This document shows positions 61,366 through 64,000 of a DNA stretch of 64,000 nt, one piece after another (the stretch's first letter is position 1; each line of letters begins with the position of its first letter). A model generated the notes under the pieces. That model was not told the origin of the DNA. It saw only the letters and a program-made list of their open reading frames with translations, and ran no database searches. Position numbers and translations under genes: made by a program. The stretch is from Pantoea sp. At-9b (GTDB taxonomy: Bacteria; Pseudomonadota; Gammaproteobacteria; Enterobacterales; Enterobacteriaceae): assembly GCF_000175935.2 (NCBI RefSeq), contig NC_014838.1:558001-622000 (forward strand), read 5' to 3'.

Positions 61366-62260
61366 GACGTTGCGGAAATACCGCAATCAACCAGTCGATA
61401 AATACCCGCAACCGCTGCGTCACATGGCGGTTTTGCGGGTAAACCACATGAAACGGATAGGCTGCCGGACGCCACGGCTGAAGGATCTCCACTAACGCCC
61501 CGTGGTGCTGCGCTTCTGCGGTGGCGTAGGTAAACGTCTGGATAATCCCCAGCCCGGCCAATGCCGCCGCCAGATGCGCATTGCTTTCGTTAACGCCGAT
61601 ACGGTGTTCCGTCTTGATCTCGGTTTTCTCGCCATCACGCATAAAACGGAACGGGAACGGACGCCCGCTTTGTGACGACAGGTAGCTGATCAACCGGTGA
61701 CCATTTTTTAGTTCATCCGGGTAGGCGGGCACACCAAAGGCTTTCAAATAGCCCGGGGTGGCACAGGTGATCATGGTGGCGTCGCCGATATGGCGGGCGA
61801 TCAACGATGAATCACTCAGCGGGCCACCGCGAATGACGCAATCGACGTTGTCGCTGATCAAATCCACCGCGCGGTCGGACACCCCCAGATCGATACGGAT
61901 ATCGGGATAGCGCGCGAGAAAATCGGGCAGCGCCGGAATCAGCACATCGCGAGCGGTGGAGCCACCAACATCAATGCGCAGATGACCGCGCAGACGACTG
62001 CTGACCACGTTAAACGACGCATCGATGTCCTCCAGATCGCGCACGATACGGAGCGCTTTCTCGTAGTAATCGCGTCCTTCCGCCGTCACCGTGACGCGGC
62101 GCGTGGTGCGCTGCAACAGACGAATCCCCAGATGTGCTTCCAACTCCTGCACCAGCTTACTTAGCGTGGCATTCGGCATATCGAGCGAATCGGCGGCGCG
62201 GGTAAAATTCCCCGCTTCCACCACACGGGCAAAAGCCCTGATCGCCAGCAATTGATCCAT
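61352..62260 (-). CDS. LysR family transcriptional regulator
   Basis: A 302-residue LysR-type regulator of the widespread AaeR/DmlR-like group. MDQLLAIRAFARVVEAGNFT with LDMPNATLSKLVQELEAHLG (about 26-45) is the DNA-binding part, and RGHLRIDVGGSTARDVLIPAL starts the effector domain. The ATG at 62260 has GAGGA 5 bases upstream and is preferred over 62275. It is divergent from the SDR gene at 62393 and likely controls it. Its 3' end overlaps glgX. Confidence 0.92.
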   Translation of the reverse strand: MDQLLAIRAFARVVEAGNFTRAADSLDMPNATLSKLVQELEAHLGIRLLQRTTRRVTVTAEGRDYYEKALRIVRDLEDIDASFNVVSSRLRGHLRIDVGGSTARDVLIPALPDFLARYPDIRIDLGVSDRAVDLISDNVDCVIRGGPLSDSSLIARHIGDATMITCATPGYLKAFGVPAYPDELKNGHRLISYLSSQSGRPFPFRFMRDGEKTEIKTEHRIGVNESNAHLAAALAGLGIIQTFTYATAEAQHHGALVEILQPWRPAAYPFHVVYPQNRHVTQRLRVFIDWLIAVFPQRLKGV

Positions 62261-62392
62261 CGCTTCCTCACTCATTATCCATGTATGTGAATAGTTCTTT
62301 TCATTTTACACGATTTATCACTAAACGCGGCAAGGTTACATTGCATCCATGCACGACACGACACGTTAAATCATCAATCTGGAGAGACAAAC

Positions 62393-63142
62393 ATGAACGC
62401 ATCACTGAAAGGTAAAATTGCATTGGTCACCGGCGGAACTACCGGTATTGGTCTGGCGTCAGCACAAACCCTGGCGGCACGTGGGGCGCAGGTGTTTATT
62501 ACCGGCCGCCGTCAGGCGGAACTGGATGCCGCCGTCGCCAGCATTGGCGCAGCCGCGACCGGTATTCGCGCGGATGCTGCGGTGCTGAGCGATCTTGACG
62601 CGGTGTATGCCCAAATCGCCCGCCAGGCTGGCCGCCTGGATATCCTGTTCGCCAACGCCGGTGGCGGTGATATGTTGCCACTCGGCAGCATCACCGAAGA
62701 ACATTTTGACCGTATCTTCGGCACCAACGTGCGCGGCGTGCTGTTTACCGTGCAGAAAGCGCTGCCGTTGCTGAGTGATAAGGCGTCGGTGATCCTCACC
62801 GCCTCCACCACCTCCATTCAGGGTACCGCTGGCTTCAGCGTCTACAGCGCCAGTAAAGCCGCTGTCCGTAACTTTGCCCGCTCATGGGCGCTGGACGTCA
62901 AAGAGCGCGGCATCCGCATCAACGTGGTCAGCCCTGGCCCGATTCGCACCCCGGGTTTAGGTGGACTGGTGAGCGAAGATCAACGCCAGGGACTGTTTGA
63001 TGCTCTGGCCGCGCAGGTGCCATTGGGCCGTCTCGGTGAGCCAGAAGAGATTGGTAAAGTGGTGGCGTTCCTGGCCTCCGACGACGCCAGCTTCATCAAC
63101 GCCACCGAACTGTTTGTTGATGGCGGTATGGCGCAGATCTAG
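62393..63142 (+). CDS. SDR family NAD(P)-dependent oxidoreductase
   Basis: A 249-residue classical short-chain dehydrogenase. The cofactor motif TGGTTGIG is at 13-20, NAG at 88-90, and the catalytic YSASK has Tyr151 and Lys155. TGRRQ after beta-2 suggests NADP preference. It ends with the usual ATELFVDGGMAQI. GGAG lies before the ATG. It is divergent from the LysR at 62260, its probable regulator. Related enzymes reduce small aldehydes or ketones; the substrate is unknown. Confidence 0.93.
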   Translation: MNASLKGKIALVTGGTTGIGLASAQTLAARGAQVFITGRRQAELDAAVASIGAAATGIRADAAVLSDLDAVYAQIARQAGRLDILFANAGGGDMLPLGSITEEHFDRIFGTNVRGVLFTVQKALPLLSDKASVILTASTTSIQGTAGFSVYSASKAAVRNFARSWALDVKERGIRINVVSPGPIRTPGLGGLVSEDQRQGLFDALAAQVPLGRLGEPEEIGKVVAFLASDDASFINATELFVDGGMAQI

Positions 63143-63156
63143 TCACTGACTGCGGG

Positions 63157-63885
63157 CTATGCGGTGAGGTACCCGCCGTCTACCGGTAAAATAATCCCGG
63201 TAATAAATGATGCCGCCGGACTGCACAGGAAAGTCACCGCCTGTGCCACATCGTCCGGCTGGCCCCAGCGTTTTAGCGGTGTGCGTGACAAAATCGGTTG
63301 GGCGCGTTGGGGATCATCCTGCAACGCCTGGGTCAACGCCGTCGCGATCCAGCCCGGCGCAACGGCATTCACACGAATCCCCTGCTCCGCCCAGGCAATT
63401 GCCAGCGATTTGGTGAGCTGCATGATCCCTCCTTTACTGGCGCTGTATCCCGGCACCAGACCGCCACCAAAGAAACTCAGCATTGACGCGGTATTCACGA
63501 TACAGCCCTTGCTCTGCGCCAGCTTTTCACGGGCAGCGCGACAGCAACGCATCGTGCCGGTAAGGTTAATATCCAGCACTTTTTCAAACACATCCACGTC
63601 GTGCTCCGCACCCCGGCTAATGATTCCGGCACAATTCACCAGCAAATCGAGCTGCGGCAAGGTGTTGATCAGCGCCATAATCGCCTGATTGTCCTGCACA
63701 TCCAGTTCCTGCACGCGGATACGTGTGTTGACGGGGAACTGATGCGGGTCACTGCCGACGCCAGCCGCGATCACCTGCGCACCGAGACGGGCAAGCTGGT
63801 TGACGATACCCGCACCGATGCCACTGGTGCCACCGGTGACCAGCGCGGTTTTCCCGGCGAACAGCGCCGGATGAAAAGTCATCAT
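63157..63885 (-). CDS. SDR family oxidoreductase (sugar dehydrogenase-like)
   Basis: A 242-residue classical short-chain dehydrogenase. TGGTSGIG (17-24), NCAG (84-87) and YSASK with Tyr147 and Lys151 are present. The acidic end of beta-2 seen in NAD enzymes is replaced by AAGVGSDP. The form is like 2-deoxy-gluconate or gluconate 5-dehydrogenases. GGGAG lies 7 bases before ATG 63885. It follows the partial gene at the window end by 15 bases, so both are in one leftward operon, possibly for sugar-acid use. Confidence 0.9.
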   Translation of the reverse strand: MMTFHPALFAGKTALVTGGTSGIGAGIVNQLARLGAQVIAAGVGSDPHQFPVNTRIRVQELDVQDNQAIMALINTLPQLDLLVNCAGIISRGAEHDVDVFEKVLDINLTGTMRCCRAAREKLAQSKGCIVNTASMLSFFGGGLVPGYSASKGGIMQLTKSLAIAWAEQGIRVNAVAPGWIATALTQALQDDPQRAQPILSRTPLKRWGQPDDVAQAVTFLCSPAASFITGIILPVDGGYLTA

Positions 63886-63900
63886 GCTGCTTCTCCCTGC

Positions 63901-64000
63901 CTAGCGAATAAACTGGTCGACAAAATCGCTGCCCAGCCCTACCGCGGCATAATGCTTGCGGCACATCTCAATCTTGGTAAACACATCTTCGAACCCGATA
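63901..64000 (-). CDS. C-terminal end of an unidentified protein (cut by window edge)
   Basis: The last 32 codons of a leftward gene ending in TAG (63901-63903). The visible residues end KIEMCRKHYAAVGLGSDFVDQFIR. I do not recognise the family from this tail. The 15-base gap to the SDR gene and the shared strand suggest one operon, so an enzyme or binding protein for the same sugar or sugar-acid substrate is likely. The open frame, with a ribosome site for the next gene just after it, supports a real gene. Confidence 0.6.
   Translation of the reverse strand, partial: IGFEDVFTKIEMCRKHYAAVGLGSDFVDQFIR

Noticed and set aside
1..64000. CRISPR arrays, tRNA/rRNA genes, insertion sequences, prophage or plasmid origins
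   Set aside because: I found no regularly spaced repeats, no cloverleaf-like or rRNA sequence, no transposase or integrase frame, and no replication gene.

Overview
The window reads as a chromosomal segment of a gamma-proteobacterium of the order Enterobacterales, most probably Erwiniaceae (Pantoea/Erwinia-like). This rests on clear orthologues of FhuE and FepA, an H-NS/StpA-type protein, LuxR proteins built like EsaR of Pantoea, a treZ-treY-glgX operon, and a small palindromic repeat (core GCGCGATAAATCGCGC) at the ends of several transcription units. Genes are dense and mostly GC-rich. One block, about 40.8-45.1 kb, is visibly AT-rich. I saw no rRNA, tRNA, CRISPR array, insertion sequence or phage gene.

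Layout. 1-2.4 kb (minus): a two-gene terpenoid unit, a class I terpene cyclase fused to a cytochrome P450, translationally coupled to a methyltransferase cut by the window edge. 2.9-7.0 kb (minus): luciferase-like oxidoreductase, M20 amidohydrolase, NtaA/SnaA/DszA-type monooxygenase and GNAT acetyltransferase. 7.2-17.5 kb (plus): an alpha/beta hydrolase, then an oligopeptide-type ABC importer with a luciferase-like monooxygenase, a CMD/AhpD-like protein, a second M20 amidohydrolase and a VOC protein (the cassette known from Klebsiella KPN_01854-01858). 17.6-25.9 kb: SRPBCC protein, fhuE, LysR, a secreted yellow/MRJP-like protein, a citrate transporter, an H-NS paralogue and a DJ-1/Hsp31-like protein. 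26-37.9 kb: a locus with the parts list of Bacillus subtilis yxeKLMNOPQ (monooxygenase, GNAT, amino-acid ABC importer, M20 amidohydrolase, MmgE/PrpD), plus an aminotransferase, an iron-type alcohol dehydrogenase and a BisC-like molybdoenzyme.

38.5-40.7 kb: Fur-controlled fepA. 40.8-44.9 kb: the AT-rich block, with two tandem EsaR-like LuxR regulators, a GNAT acetyltransferase and a histidine-decarboxylase-like PLP enzyme, all on the minus strand. 45.1-49.9 kb: LysR/VOC pair and a LacI/iolE/Gfo-Idh-MocA sugar module with palindromic operators. 49.9-54.9 kb: TetR, alpha/beta hydrolase and EamA exporter sharing a repeated operator, then an RpiR regulator and an orphan metal-chelate binding protein. 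55.0-61.4 kb: treZ-treY-glgX, trehalose from glycogen. 61.4-64 kb: LysR, two SDR dehydrogenases and a gene cut by the window end.

Two themes dominate. First, three separate sets of flavin monooxygenase plus M20 deacylase, two of them with a GNAT acetyltransferase and two with an importer, fit N-acetylation, oxygenative cleavage and deacetylation of S-substituted cysteines or related sulfur and nitrogen sources. Second, there are two possible specialised-metabolite loci: the terpene cyclase-P450/methyltransferase unit, and the LuxR-LuxR-acetyltransferase-decarboxylase block, which could make and sense a small acylated amine. Functions of both loci are inference. All coordinates and motifs were read by eye, without database search.
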